64,000 nt of DNA from contig NZ_JAMDLH010000001.1 of the NCBI RefSeq assembly GCF_023721755.1, positions 434,001 through 498,000 of the forward strand, read 5' to 3'. This DNA is from Pleomorphomonas sp. NRK KF1. Lineage in GTDB: Bacteria > Pseudomonadota > Alphaproteobacteria > Rhizobiales > Pleomorphomonadaceae. A program made the translations under genes and the position numbers. The notes beneath the pieces were generated by a model. The model ran no database searches, was not told the DNA's origin, and worked only from the letters and a program-made list of their open reading frames with translations. Position 1 is the stretch's first letter; each line of letters begins with the position of its first letter. Of this stretch, positions 17,074-26,826 are shown one piece after another.

Positions 17074-18561
17074 ATGGCCGCATTCGTACTCGCGATCGAT
17101 CAAGGCACCACGTCGACGCGGGCCATCGTTTTCGACGAGGAATATCGTGTCAAAGGCGTAGGCAAGCAGGAGTTCCCGCAGCACTTTCCAGATTCGGGCT
17201 GGGTCGAGCATGAGCCGGAGGACATCTGGCACACTACGCTGGAAACCATGCAGTATGCCCTCGCCCGGGCCGCCGTCTCGCCGCAGGACATCGCGGCCAT
17301 CGGGATCACCAACCAGCGCGAGACAACGCTGATCTGGGATCGCGAAACCGGCAAACCGATCCATCGCGCCATCGTCTGGCAGGATCGCCGTACGTCGGAT
17401 CGCTGCGCTGAGCTGAGGGGCGACGGTGCCGAGGACATGGTGCGCGAGAAGACCGGCCTGCTGCTAGACCCCTATTTCTCAGGCACCAAGATCGCCTGGT
17501 TGCTCGACAACGTCGAGGGTGCCCGAGCGGCGGCCGAGGCCGGGCGATTGGCGTTCGGCACCGTTGATACCTTCTTGCTTTGGCGCCTGACCGGGGGGCG
17601 GGTGCATGCCACGGACGCCACCAATGCCTCCCGCACCCTCCTCTACGATATCGCCGCCGGAGACTGGGACGACGATCTCCTTCGCCTCTTCGGTGTGCCG
17701 CGGTCCGTTCTGCCCGACGTGCGTGACAGCGCCGCCGATTTCGGGGAAACCGATCCCGATCTCTTTGGCGTGGCCATTCCGATCCGGGGTATTGCCGGAG
17801 ATCAGCATGCCGCCACGGTCGGTCAGTCCTGCTTCTCACCTGGCATGCTGAAGTCGACCTACGGCACCGGTTGTTTCGCGCTGCTCAACACGGGCAGCGA
17901 AATCGTCAGGTCTTCCAACCGGCTGCTTTCGACCATTGCCTATCGCCTTGACGGGAAAGTCACCTATGCCCTGGAAGGTTCGATATTCATGGCCGGCGCC
18001 ACGGTGCAGTGGCTTCGCGACGGGCTGCGCTTCTTCGAGCGCTCGGACCAGGCAGGCGCTTTGGCCGACCACGCCGATCCCAGCCAGAACGTATATCTGG
18101 TGCCGGCCTTTACAGGACTTGGCGCTCCCTGGTGGGATGCCGAAGCGCGCGGCGCGCTCTTTGGCATGACGCGCAACACCGGCCCGGCCGAGATTGCCCG
18201 CGCGGCACTGGAGGCGGTCTGTTATCAAACGCACGATCTGCTCGAGGCGATGCGACGCGACTGGACGGGATCGTCGGAGACCGTGCTGCGCGTCGATGGT
18301 GGAATGGTGGCAAGCGATTGGACCATGCAGCGCTTGGCCGACCTTCTGAACGCACCGGTCGATCGGCCTTTGGTCCTGGAAACGACCGCCCTCGGTGCCG
18401 CCTGGTTGGCCGGACACAGAGCTGGGGTCTGGCCCGACATGCAGGGATTCTCGGCCAGCTGGAAACGCAACCGACGCTTCACCCCGCAGATGGACGAAGC
18501 CGCGCGGCAGAGGAAGCTTGCCGGCTGGGCCGATGCCGTGAAGCGGACCCTGACGACCTGA
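17074..18561 (+). CDS. glpK: Glycerol kinase
   Basis: FGGY-family kinase that phosphorylates glycerol with ATP to glycerol-3-phosphate, the substrate of the upstream glpD product. The 495-residue protein has the first ATP-binding loop [10 protein letters not shown] (residues 8-17), [31 protein letters not shown] and the second ATPase half with [29 protein letters not shown] precedes the ATG. glpD and glpK form a likely operon closed by a hairpin at 18568-18604. A glycerol facilitator gene is absent from the window. Confidence 0.96.
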   Translation: MAAFVLAIDQGTTSTRAIVFDEEYRVKGVGKQEFPQHFPDSGWVEHEPEDIWHTTLETMQYALARAAVSPQDIAAIGITNQRETTLIWDRETGKPIHRAIVWQDRRTSDRCAELRGDGAEDMVREKTGLLLDPYFSGTKIAWLLDNVEGARAAAEAGRLAFGTVDTFLLWRLTGGRVHATDATNASRTLLYDIAAGDWDDDLLRLFGVPRSVLPDVRDSAADFGETDPDLFGVAIPIRGIAGDQHAATVGQSCFSPGMLKSTYGTGCFALLNTGSEIVRSSNRLLSTIAYRLDGKVTYALEGSIFMAGATVQWLRDGLRFFERSDQAGALADHADPSQNVYLVPAFTGLGAPWWDAEARGALFGMTRNTGPAEIARAALEAVCYQTHDLLEAMRRDWTGSSETVLRVDGGMVASDWTMQRLADLLNAPVDRPLVLETTALGAAWLAGHRAGVWPDMQGFSASWKRNRRFTPQMDEAARQRKLAGWADAVKRTLTT

Positions 18562-18567
18562 AAACGG

Positions 18568-18606
18568 AGCGGCCCGTCACCCTTGAACAGTTTGACGGGT
18601 CGCTTT
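18568..18606 (+). terminator. Probable terminator after glpK
   Basis: AGCGGCCCGTCA (18568-18579) pairs with TGACGGGTCGCT (18593-18604) through 12 positions with one G:U pair. It begins 7 bases after the glpK stop. The T-tract is short (CTTT), so termination strength is uncertain. Confidence 0.65.
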
Positions 18607-18869
18607 GCGACGGCGCTTCGTGCTTGCCCCTCTCTGCCTAATTCTTGCTCATCTCCCTATAGTATTTTCGCGGAGCCTGAGATGGGATTGATTGTCAACA
18701 CGAGCAGCCGGAACGTTCTTTCCTTTAGATGACGTCAACCGGATGCGCATTCGACTTGGCCGGATCGTGCCTGGGCAATCACATCCACGTAGTTTTGATC
18801 CATGTCATCGCCGAGACTTGCCTTGAGGCTAATCATGAAGCATCGGATAGCGTGAACGTGGAGGTTAGA
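18607..18869. other. Intergenic stretch between glpK terminator and DUF6455 gene
   Basis: With the terminator this gap is 308 bases. An open frame runs through its last part in phase with the DUF6455 gene from an ATG at 18729, but the residues before 18870 are unlike the family and no good ribosome site precedes 18729. TATAGTATTTTC near 18658 resembles a -10 region. Nothing else was recognised. Confidence 0.4.
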
Positions 18870-19154
18870 ATGATCGACAAATCGTCCTCCAAGACGGGCG
18901 GCGACGGTTGCGGTTGCGACCAGGAGCCGGAGCTCATGCGCCGCATGGCGGTGACGCTTGATTCCGACCAGTTCTTGCAAGGCATTGAGCGCAAGCTGGC
19001 CGCCGATCGGTGCCATGAGTGCACCGAACTTGAAGCCTGCAAGGTGTGGTTGGACATCACGGCAATTCGCGGCGCCGTGCATCCGCCGAAGTTCTGTCGA
19101 AATGCCGATCTCTTCGAAGAGATCAGCAACGACGCTGCCAACTCGTCCTTCTGA
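18870..19154 (+). CDS. DUF6455-family protein
   Basis: Small cytoplasmic protein of 94 residues with no known function, matching a family common in alphaproteobacteria. It begins with a Cys-rich segment (GCGCDQEPELMRRMAVTLD). It continues with the family pattern DRCHECTELEACKVWLD and ends with HPPKFCRNADLFEEI. The cysteine spacing suggests metal binding or a redox role, but no ligand is known. The ATG at 18870 is chosen because GGAGG (18860-18864) precedes it. It converges with the EAL gene, whose stop lies 29 bases further on. Confidence 0.75.
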   Translation: MIDKSSSKTGGDGCGCDQEPELMRRMAVTLDSDQFLQGIERKLAADRCHECTELEACKVWLDITAIRGAVHPPKFCRNADLFEEISNDAANSSF

Positions 19155-19183
19155 GGTCGAATACGATAACAGGCAGGCGGCAA

Positions 19184-20842
19184 TCAGGCCGCGCTGGCTT
19201 CGTCTTCACCCTCGTCATCGACCGAGACGGTCAGCGAGGCGAAACTGTCGGACACCTCGACCGGCTTGTCCGTGCGGGCGCCGAGGCCTGACTTGGAGCG
19301 CTCGAGCGACTTGAGAGCGAACTCGCGGAAGGCCTTCACGGGGATGGGCGGCGAGTAAATGTAGCCTTGCGCCTGGACAACGCCGATCGACTTGAGATGC
19401 TCGACCTGGTCCGGGCGTTCGACGCCTTCCGCGACGATCCCGAGGCCGAGCTGATGGCCGAGTTCGACCAGGGTGTCGACGATCGTCTGGGACGAATGGT
19501 CGGTGCCAATGTGGTCGATGAACATCTTGTCGATCTTGATGATGTCGACGCCCAGCTTCTGAAGATAGGCTAGACCGCCGTGCCCGGTGCCGACGTCGTC
19601 GAGCGCGACCGAAGCGCCGAGCGCTTGGATACGCCCGATGATGGCGCGCGACAGCGCCAGGTCCTTGAGCGGATGCTGTTCGGTGACCTCGAAGCAGAGC
19701 TGTTCGTAGCGAATCTTCGAGTTGCCATAGATCCGCTTGATGTCGTCCATGATCTCAAGGTCGTTGAAATGCATGGCCGTCAGGTTGATCGCCAGCTTGA
19801 GGCCTGGATTCTTGTCGTAGATGTCGGAGACGTCAGCCACTGTCTGCGTCATGAGCTGGCGGGTTATGTCCCGGATGGCGCCGGTCGCCTCGGCATAGGG
19901 CAGGAACTGGCCTGGCGCCACCATCGTTCCGTCGGGACGCAACCAGCGGACCAGCACCTCGCAACCGCGGATTTCGCCGGTCATCAGGTCGAAGACGGGC
20001 TGGTAGTAAGGAATGAACTCGTGATTGTCGACGGCGCGGGAGAAACTGTCGCCATCGGACTGGCGCCACATCGACCAGGTCACGATGATGAACACACCGA
20101 GGCCGGCGAGCGTCGACAGGATGATGGTGATAGCCCGAAGACCGACGATCGACTTCTGGGCCGCCATCTCGTCGACCGCGACCCGAACCTTGATCGGGTA
20201 GCGTTCCGAGGAAATTGTCGATACCAGCGCCGCCGACTGGTCGCTCTCCGTCCACTTGCCGGAAAACTTGCTCCATTCCGAACCGTCGTCGAGATAGATG
20301 GAGGTAACGCTGGCGTCCTCGAAATAGCTGGCGCCGGCCTCGATATCGAGCGATCGCGAAGCGAGACGGGCCACGAGACGCAGGCGGTCGTCGACACGCA
20401 GCGTAACCACAGCCTGCCGCTTGTCCTTGCCGTCGCTCAGCACCGACAGCATGACCGAGGGATCGCCCTTCTCCGCCACCGGTAGTCGGGCTGGAGCGGC
20501 GAGCGCACCCATCGGTTCGCCGCAGATCAGCGTACCTGCCTCGTCGGTCAGGCCGATCTGCACGATGAACTCCGAGTTGAAGGCCGTCATTCCGAATGCG
20601 GTGCGATCGGCGAGGCCACAGGTGATGCGACCGCTGGTCCGGAGATCGGCAAGCACCCGGAGCGCTTCGGCAACGGTCGTCTCCGCACGCGCCAGATAGC
20701 GCGCGGCCATGGAATCAGCCTCGGCCTGTCCGACCGAAAGGGCATGCTGGGAAAGAACGTAGTCCGCGGCCGCGATCGGAACGGTCGTGACGACCGCCGA
20801 CAAAGCAAGAAGCCTGAGCCATTTCAACCACCTGAACTTCAC
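19184..20842 (-). CDS. EAL phosphodiesterase with periplasmic two-cysteine sensor
   Basis: Predicted c-di-GMP phosphodiesterase of 552 residues. A membrane segment (about residues 8-26) is followed by a periplasmic domain (about 27-235), a second membrane segment (about 236-258) and a cytoplasmic EAL domain (about 270-515). The EAL domain retains EVLVRW (EVL instead of EAL), INLTAMHFND, FEVTEQH, DDVGTGHGG, IKIDKMFI and EGVE, so it is probably active. The periplasmic part has Cys75 and Cys107, close to the redox cysteine pair of CSS-motif enzymes such as E. coli PdeC. The CSS sequence itself reads TCG. Expected to link periplasmic redox state to motility or biofilm behaviour. Confidence 0.82.
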   Translation of the reverse strand: MKFRWLKWLRLLALSAVVTTVPIAAADYVLSQHALSVGQAEADSMAARYLARAETTVAEALRVLADLRTSGRITCGLADRTAFGMTAFNSEFIVQIGLTDEAGTLICGEPMGALAAPARLPVAEKGDPSVMLSVLSDGKDKRQAVVTLRVDDRLRLVARLASRSLDIEAGASYFEDASVTSIYLDDGSEWSKFSGKWTESDQSAALVSTISSERYPIKVRVAVDEMAAQKSIVGLRAITIILSTLAGLGVFIIVTWSMWRQSDGDSFSRAVDNHEFIPYYQPVFDLMTGEIRGCEVLVRWLRPDGTMVAPGQFLPYAEATGAIRDITRQLMTQTVADVSDIYDKNPGLKLAINLTAMHFNDLEIMDDIKRIYGNSKIRYEQLCFEVTEQHPLKDLALSRAIIGRIQALGASVALDDVGTGHGGLAYLQKLGVDIIKIDKMFIDHIGTDHSSQTIVDTLVELGHQLGLGIVAEGVERPDQVEHLKSIGVVQAQGYIYSPPIPVKAFREFALKSLERSKSGLGARTDKPVEVSDSFASLTVSVDDEGEDEASAA

Positions 20843-21128
20843 ATCGCTTCCATTCGGTCTTTAGCCCAGCCGCGCGACGGCTCCGTGTTCTTGCTCGCGG
20901 AAACAGATACCGCCATTTCAATAATTCATCTTGTTGGGGCTGGATGAAGAAATGGTTTCCCAAACCGAGCGGACCGTTCTTTTCTTTGGAGAGAGCGAGA
21001 TCACCGACGTGGCTGCCAAAATTGGTCGGAGGCATGGCTTGTGCGGCGACCGTCATTTAGCCACAATGCCGGTCTCGAAAAGCGTGCCTTATCTCTCTTT
21101 TTCGATAAAGACTTATTGGGAGTATGAA

Positions 21129-22298
21129 ATGACGATTTCCAGTCGCTGGTCCCTTACCGTGGCTGTCGTTGCATTGACCGCAGGCTTCGCGGGGCCTGCC
21201 TTCTCGGCGGCGACGCCCGAGCAGGTGACCGCGGCCCTGACCAAACTTCTGTCGGAAGACAAGGGCGCGACCTTCACGTTGGGAGAGCCGACCCAGTCGG
21301 ATGCTGGAGTCGTCTACAACAACGTGTCGATCAAGTCCTCCGACGGCGGCGAGACCAAGATTGCAGTGTTGACCTTTGCCAATCCCACTGTTGAAGGCGA
21401 TACGTTGAGTGCCGACTCCTTGTTGGCCGAGAACATCAACGCGACCGACAAGGGCGACAACTTTACCGCTTCCTCCCTCGAGCTTACCGCGCCCGTTTTT
21501 ACCGGCAAGGAAGAGGGCAACCGGATGGACGCCGTCTCCATCATGGATATTTCGATCACGCAGGACGGTAAGGTGCCCGTAACGATCGACAGCGCCAACG
21601 TCGATCTCTCCGATTTTGCCAATGACGTGCCGCATGCCATCGACATTTCCGTCGAAGGGATCGACGTCGATCCGATGGCAATGGATGCCGGCGGGCAACT
21701 TGGCGCCCAGCTGAAGGCCATGGGGTACGACAAGCTGATCCTGGGATTCTATGGCTCCGGTTCACTCGACGAAGCGAGCGGTGACCTCGTCGTGAACGAG
21801 ATCACCGTCGATGGAACCGACCTCGGCACCGTGACGCTGGCCGGAACCTTCGGCGGCCTTACCGCCGACGTCATCAAGGAACTCAAGCAGCCCAATCCGC
21901 CGCAGGACGCTTTCGGCAAGGTTACGCTGAAGGAGGCTTCGGTCTACTACGGCGACGCCTCGCTGGCCGGTCGTGTCATCGCCGAGCAGGCCAAGCAGAT
22001 GGGACAAGAGCCGGCTGCCTTCGTGGGGCAGATCACCGGCGCCCTGCCCCTGCTCCTGTCGTCGATTGGCAACCAGCCTTTTCAGGACAAGCTGGCCCAG
22101 GGCGTGACCACCTTCCTGAAGGACCCCAAGAACCTGACGATCACCGCCAAGCCGGCAACGCCGATCGCGCTGATGGAACTCCTCTCCACGTCGCAGACCG
22201 CTCCCCAGACGCTGCCTGACGTTCTCAAGGCGGATGTGATCGCCAACCAGCCGGAAACCGAAGACGACGAAGCGGGCGAAGGCACCGACGCGAACTGA
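21129..22298 (+). CDS. Exported protein of unknown function, paralogue A
   Basis: 389-residue protein with a classical Sec signal peptide (about residues 1-27, ending PAFSA). I do not recognise the family. The mature part is rich in short beta-like segments (ITVDGTDLGTVTLAGTFGGL). Its last 110 residues (from ASVYYGDASLAG through ITGALPLLL and FLKDPKNLTITAKPATPIAL) match the C-terminus of the next gene. The C-terminus is acidic. The ATG at 21129, preceded by GGGAG, is preferred to an extended frame from 20931 because it exposes the signal peptide. The paralogue follows after 134 bases with a hairpin between them. The protein is probably periplasmic. Confidence 0.7.
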   Translation: MTISSRWSLTVAVVALTAGFAGPAFSAATPEQVTAALTKLLSEDKGATFTLGEPTQSDAGVVYNNVSIKSSDGGETKIAVLTFANPTVEGDTLSADSLLAENINATDKGDNFTASSLELTAPVFTGKEEGNRMDAVSIMDISITQDGKVPVTIDSANVDLSDFANDVPHAIDISVEGIDVDPMAMDAGGQLGAQLKAMGYDKLILGFYGSGSLDEASGDLVVNEITVDGTDLGTVTLAGTFGGLTADVIKELKQPNPPQDAFGKVTLKEASVYYGDASLAGRVIAEQAKQMGQEPAAFVGQITGALPLLLSSIGNQPFQDKLAQGVTTFLKDPKNLTITAKPATPIALMELLSTSQTAPQTLPDVLKADVIANQPETEDDEAGEGTDAN

Positions 22299-22302
22299 TC
22301 GG

Positions 22303-22335
22303 GGCCCGGCCCTCCCAACGGGCCGGGTCACCCTT
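22303..22335 (+). terminator. Hairpin between the paralogous exported-protein genes
   Basis: CCCGGCCC (22305-22312) pairs with GGGCCGGG (22320-22327), extendable by two pairs, and is followed by ACCCTTTC. It could end transcription or reduce read-through into the second gene. Confidence 0.55.
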
Positions 22336-22432
22336 TCATGGCTACGCACCGACGCGACTGTTTGTGTTTTTCGCTAGCAAGAAGACGGGCCGCCAAGCCG
22401 GCCCAGATACCGCGTATCCGGGAGGATCGTCG

Positions 22433-24616
22433 ATGAGAACCAGCGCTTCGATTGGGGCGGCTTTGGCGCTTGCCGCCTTTGCTTGCCCTTCGCTTGTCCA
22501 TGCAGAGACGCCCAGAGAGACCCTGGTGCGGCAGTGGCTTGCCTCCACGGCTTTCGGGCTGCCGGTCACCGTTGGCAAGAGCAATTTCGACCCGGCAACG
22601 CAAACCGTGACGCTGTCTGACGTGAGCATCGGCGACCTCGATGATGATTTGATCGCCGTTCGTTTCGACGAGATCTCCGTCGAGGATCCTCGCGTTGCGC
22701 CGGGCGATGCCTTCGCCGCCCACGCGGTTCGCGCCACGAACTACTCAGTCGATCTCCACTTCGACGTCGGCAAGTGGTTCCCGGGCTTGGTCGCGCTGGA
22801 GTCGGGCGTGAGCGAGGAGATCGGCAAGACGGAGACATCGCCGACTCCGAAACAGAAACCCGTCAAGAAAATGCAAGAGAGCCGCGCCACCGATCCGGCG
22901 GGCGAAGAAGAGGCCGTACCCGAAGCAACCGCCGAGGCCGGTGAAGAGAAGACACAGCCGCCTGTAGTGGATTATTCGATGTCCGCCGAGTCTTTTCTTG
23001 TTGAAAGGCTTGTCTTGCCGCCGCCGCCGAAGAGCTTGCCCTCGGGACGGCCGATCTACGAGAACATGTTCCGCTATGCCGACTGGATGATGGGAATCCG
23101 AGCCGACTGGGCCGAGATGAACAGCGTCCGCATCGAGACAAGCGGAATGAAGGAAGGCGACTCCGTTTCGACGTACTCCTTGTCATACCTGTCGGGAATG
23201 CACGATGGTCGCGTCGAAAGGGCCGGCCTCAACTCGGCCGAACAAAAGCCGAAAGACGAGACGTCGCCCTTCAAATCGATGACCATCGACAGCACGTATG
23301 TGATCGGCGCGGACTTTGGCAAGGCGCTTGAAGCGCTCGATCCCTCCAGGTATGTCGATGGCATCGGTGACGGCAAGGAGCGTGTCGTTTACTCGCAGTA
23401 TGGCGTCAACAATCTTGTCCTGACATTCGAGAATGCGACTGCGAGCATCGGCAACATCGAGGCAAACAATGTTTATCTGCGTCAGACCGACCAGCCGGTG
23501 ATAAAGCAGATCTTTGAAGCGCTCGACGATCCCAAGCAGATCGAGGCCGATCCCTTCTCGTTCATTTCTACCGTCCTGCCCAACTACACGCAGTTGATGG
23601 GCGTGAATTTCGTTCGGGCCAGCAAGCTTGAAGTCAAGACCGACGACGACAGCGTCGACGTTGCGATCAACAGCTTCGATGGCAACGACATCAACGGCAA
23701 CGGCATCGGTGCGTTCACCTTGCGCGACATCAGCGCTACGGCCAAGGAGACGTCCACGAAGTTTGGTCTTTCTCTGCTGACCCTCCAGGATATCCGCTTC
23801 GGCTCGCTTGCCTCCCTTCTCAAGCTCGGGCAGAGCGCATCCGAGGGCGGACAGCCCTCCGGCGAAGCGATGCGCGATGCCATCGTCAACGGCGGCACCT
23901 CCGTCGGTTTCATCGAACTCAGTGCGCTGTCGGTCGAGTCGCCGCTCGGCTCCGTGGGGCTCGACTCGCTCGCCCTGACCAGCGGCGATTATCTGGGTAC
24001 CCTGCCTCAACGCGGCGATTTCACGTTCACCTCACTGTCTCTGCCGGTGGCCCTGCTGTCCGACGAGACGGTCGTTTCCGAAATGACCGGCATGGGGTAC
24101 GAAACCCTCGACATATCCGGCGGTCTGACGTTGTCCTGGGATGCCGACAAAGGCGATCTGCATCTGGAGGATTTGACCCTCAAGGCCGCCGACATGGGCG
24201 TCATTTCCGGTGACGTCCACCTGAAGGGCCTGCCCTTGTCTCTCTTGGACAGGCCGGCCGAGATAGAGGCTCGCATGAAGGAGGCGGCGCTCGTGTCCGC
24301 TTCGGTCACCTATGGCAATGCGGGCATCGTCGAGAAAGCCTTCGAGGCGCAGGCGAAAAAACTGGAGCAGGATGGCGAGAAGTTCCGCGAGAACACCGCC
24401 GGTGCCTTGCCGCTGATGCTCAACTTCCTCGAGGATCCCAAGCTGCAGGCGAGGTTCGAGAAGCCAATCTCGGACTTCATTCGGGATCCGAAGTCGATCA
24501 CCATCAGTGTGGCGCCTGAAAAGCCGGTTCCCTTTGCCCGGCTGGAGAAGATCGACACCGACAAGCCCAACGACCTCATTCGAGTGCTGAATGTCGGGGT
24601 GACCGCCAACGAGTGA
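22433..24616 (+). CDS. Exported protein of unknown function, paralogue B
   Basis: 727-residue protein with a Sec signal peptide (about residues 1-24, ending SLVHA). An N-terminal repeat domain (about 25-135) is followed by an acidic, Pro-rich linker (about 136-190) and a long beta-rich region that repeats motifs such as LTLSDVSIGDL and LEDLTLKAADMG. The last 105 residues (ASVTYGNAGIVEKAFEAQAKKL ... DFIRDPKSITISVAPEKPVPFARL) align with the C-terminus of the upstream paralogue. GGGAGG precedes the ATG at 22433. The layered beta repeats recall AsmA-like envelope proteins, but this is a visual impression. Ends before a shared terminator with aspS. Confidence 0.7.
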   Translation: MRTSASIGAALALAAFACPSLVHAETPRETLVRQWLASTAFGLPVTVGKSNFDPATQTVTLSDVSIGDLDDDLIAVRFDEISVEDPRVAPGDAFAAHAVRATNYSVDLHFDVGKWFPGLVALESGVSEEIGKTETSPTPKQKPVKKMQESRATDPAGEEEAVPEATAEAGEEKTQPPVVDYSMSAESFLVERLVLPPPPKSLPSGRPIYENMFRYADWMMGIRADWAEMNSVRIETSGMKEGDSVSTYSLSYLSGMHDGRVERAGLNSAEQKPKDETSPFKSMTIDSTYVIGADFGKALEALDPSRYVDGIGDGKERVVYSQYGVNNLVLTFENATASIGNIEANNVYLRQTDQPVIKQIFEALDDPKQIEADPFSFISTVLPNYTQLMGVNFVRASKLEVKTDDDSVDVAINSFDGNDINGNGIGAFTLRDISATAKETSTKFGLSLLTLQDIRFGSLASLLKLGQSASEGGQPSGEAMRDAIVNGGTSVGFIELSALSVESPLGSVGLDSLALTSGDYLGTLPQRGDFTFTSLSLPVALLSDETVVSEMTGMGYETLDISGGLTLSWDADKGDLHLEDLTLKAADMGVISGDVHLKGLPLSLLDRPAEIEARMKEAALVSASVTYGNAGIVEKAFEAQAKKLEQDGEKFRENTAGALPLMLNFLEDPKLQARFEKPISDFIRDPKSITISVAPEKPVPFARLEKIDTDKPNDLIRVLNVGVTANE

Positions 24617-24650
24617 CGCTTGATCGGCGACCTAGACCACAGGAATTGAA

Positions 24651-24682
24651 AAGGCCGGGGAGTCGCCTCCCCGGCCTTCTTC
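24651..24682. terminator. Bidirectional terminator
   Basis: AAGGCCGGGGAG (24651-24662) and CTCCCCGGCCTT (24667-24678) form a perfect 12-base-pair stem with the tetraloop TCGC. It lies between the convergent 22433-24616 gene and aspS, with T-rich sequence on both sides. Confidence 0.88.
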
Positions 24683-24699
24683 GTTTCGGATGCTGCCGA

Positions 24700-26481
24700 T
24701 CAGTTCGGCAGGTTCAGCTTGAGATGCAGCTCGCGCAACTGCTTGTTCGAGGCTTCCGACGGGGCGCCCATCAGCGGATCCTCGGCGCGCTGGTTCATCG
24801 GGAACAGCGTGATCTCGCGCAGGTTCTGCGCGCCACATAGCAGCATCACCACGCGGTCGACACCGGCCGCCATGCCGCCATGCGGCGGCGCGCCATATTG
24901 GAAGGCGCGATACATGCCGCCGAAGCGCTCCTCGACCTCGGTCTTGGACGTGCCGACCAGCTCGAAGGCCTTCACCATGGTCTCCGGCGACTGGTTTCGG
25001 ATCGACCCCGACGCCATCTCATAGCCGTTGCAGACCATGTCATACTGGAAAGCCTTGATGGTCAGCGGATCCTGATTGTTCAGCGCGTCGAGGCCGCCCT
25101 GCGGCATAGAGAAGGGGTTGTGCGCGAAATCGAGCTTCTTCTCGTCGTCGTTCCACTCATAGAAGGGGAAGTCGACGATCCAGCAGAGCTCGAAACGCTC
25201 CGTGTCGACGAGGTTCAGGTCGAAGCCCACCCGGTTGCGAGCTTCGCCGGCGAACTTGTAGAACTTCTGGGGATCGCCAGCGACGAAGAACACGGCGTCA
25301 CCTTCGGCGAGGCCGAGCTGAACGCGGATAGCCTCCGTTCGCTCGGGCCCGATGTTCTTGGCCAGCGGACCGGCGCCTTCCAGCGCGCCGTTTTCCGACC
25401 GCCAGAAGATATAGCCAAGGCCGGGCTGGCCCTGTCCCTGCGCCCAGGAGTTCATGCGGTCGCAGAAGGCGCGGCTGCCGCCGGTCTTGGCCGGAATGGC
25501 CCAGACTTCCGTCTTGGGATCGGCCTCGATCATGCGGGCGAACACCTTGAAGCCCGAACCGGCGAAATGCTCGGTCACCGCTTGCATCTCGATCGGGTTG
25601 CGAAGGTCCGGCTTGTCGGAGCCATAAAGGCGAATGGCATCGTCATACTTGATGCGGCGGAACTGCTGGGAGACCGGCCTGCCTTCCGCGAACTCCTCGA
25701 AGACGCCCCGGATCACCGGCTCCATGGTGTTGAACACATCGTCCTGCGTTACGAAGCTCATCTCAAGATCGAGCTGGTAGAACTCGCCCGGCAGGCGGTC
25801 GGCGCGCGGATCCTCGTCGCGGAAGCAGGGCGCGATCTGGAAGTAGCGGTCGAAGCCGGCGACCATCAGCAGCTGCTTGTATTGCTGCGGCGCCTGCGGC
25901 AGGGCGTAGAACTTGCCGGCGTGGATGCGGCTCGGCACCAGGAAGTCGCGCGCGCCCTCCGGCGACGAGGCGGTCAGAATCGGCGTTGAATACTCGGTGA
26001 ACCCGGCGTCTTCCATGCGGCGGCGCATCGAGCGGATGATCTTCGTACGCTTGACGATGTTGCCGTGCAGCGTCTCGCGGCGCAGGTCGAGGAAGCGGTA
26101 CTTGAGGCGCACGTCTTCCGGATAGTCCGGCTCGCCGAATACCGGCAGCGGCAGGTCCTTGGCCTGGGCGAGCACCGAGATCTCGTTGGCGAAAACCTCG
26201 ATTTCACCGGTCGGAAGGTTGGCGTTGACGGTCTCGGGCGTGCGGGCGCGGACAAGGCAGTCGACGCGGATGACCCACTCGGCACGCAACGTCTCTGCCA
26301 GCTTGAACGAACCGCTATCGGGATCCACCACGACCTGCGTCATGCCGTAGTGGTCGCGCAGGTCGATGAACAGCAGGCCGCCGTGATCGCGCACGCGATG
26401 CACCCAGCCGGACAGCCGCACATTCTGCCCGACGTCGCTGGCTCGAAGCTGGCCGCAGGTGTGGGTGCGATAGGCGTGCAT
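24700..26481 (-). CDS. aspS: Aspartyl-tRNA synthetase
   Basis: Class II aminoacyl-tRNA synthetase of 593 residues that charges tRNA-Asp (in many alphaproteobacteria also tRNA-Asn). The N-terminal OB-fold domain starts [34 protein letters not shown]. Motif 2 lies around [24 protein letters not shown], the bacterial GAD insertion domain follows, and motif 3 is [12 protein letters not shown] near the C-terminus. The start at 26481 fits the family N-terminus; upstream in-frame codons are poor matches. Discriminating versus non-discriminating specificity cannot be judged by eye. Confidence 0.95.
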   Translation of the reverse strand: MHAYRTHTCGQLRASDVGQNVRLSGWVHRVRDHGGLLFIDLRDHYGMTQVVVDPDSGSFKLAETLRAEWVIRVDCLVRARTPETVNANLPTGEIEVFANEISVLAQAKDLPLPVFGEPDYPEDVRLKYRFLDLRRETLHGNIVKRTKIIRSMRRRMEDAGFTEYSTPILTASSPEGARDFLVPSRIHAGKFYALPQAPQQYKQLLMVAGFDRYFQIAPCFRDEDPRADRLPGEFYQLDLEMSFVTQDDVFNTMEPVIRGVFEEFAEGRPVSQQFRRIKYDDAIRLYGSDKPDLRNPIEMQAVTEHFAGSGFKVFARMIEADPKTEVWAIPAKTGGSRAFCDRMNSWAQGQGQPGLGYIFWRSENGALEGAGPLAKNIGPERTEAIRVQLGLAEGDAVFFVAGDPQKFYKFAGEARNRVGFDLNLVDTERFELCWIVDFPFYEWNDDEKKLDFAHNPFSMPQGGLDALNNQDPLTIKAFQYDMVCNGYEMASGSIRNQSPETMVKAFELVGTSKTEVEERFGGMYRAFQYGAPPHGGMAAGVDRVVMLLCGAQNLREITLFPMNQRAEDPLMGAPSEASNKQLRELHLKLNLPN

Positions 26482-26826
26482 GGTTATCGTCCTGTCTCGT
26501 TGAATCCGTTGGGAACGGCTCCGGATTCCCACCTTGGGGAGGCCGGATCTGTGGGCGCGACAAGCGCACGGCGGGGCGGATTTGTCAAGAATTCTGACGC
26601 CCGTTTATAGGCCGCACCGGTCTCCGATCTTGCCTATCCGAGCTGAACAGCAGCCCGATGGCCTCGAAGGAAACTCTCGTTGACGGCGTCCGGCCGGGTC
26701 AGCGCTCGGTGCTTTGCCGGCTTCGTCGGAATAGTGTCATTCGATTGTGGGAAAAGCCTTCGCTCAGACGGCAGGTCACAAAGGCGACTCATGAAGCCCC
26801 CCTCGCCGGCTGACAGGGATTTTTCC
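26482..26826. other. Divergent intergenic region aspS-btaA
   Basis: 345 bases between divergent genes. The only signal noted is GTGTCAT-TCGA-TTGTGGG (26734-26751). Its first half matches 6 of 7 bases of the PhoB half-site CTGTCAT, with the correct 4-base spacer and a weak second half. Alternative in-frame btaA starts at 26680 and 26791 lie here. Confidence 0.45.
26734..26751 (+). promoter_or_regulatory. Degenerate PhoB box candidate
   Basis: GTGTCAT (26734-26740) differs from the consensus half-site CTGTCAT by one base. After TCGA the second half TTGTGGG keeps only the central TGT. It ends 75 bases before btaA, and btaAB is phosphate-controlled in known bacteria. The match is weak by sequence alone. 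Confidence 0.35.
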
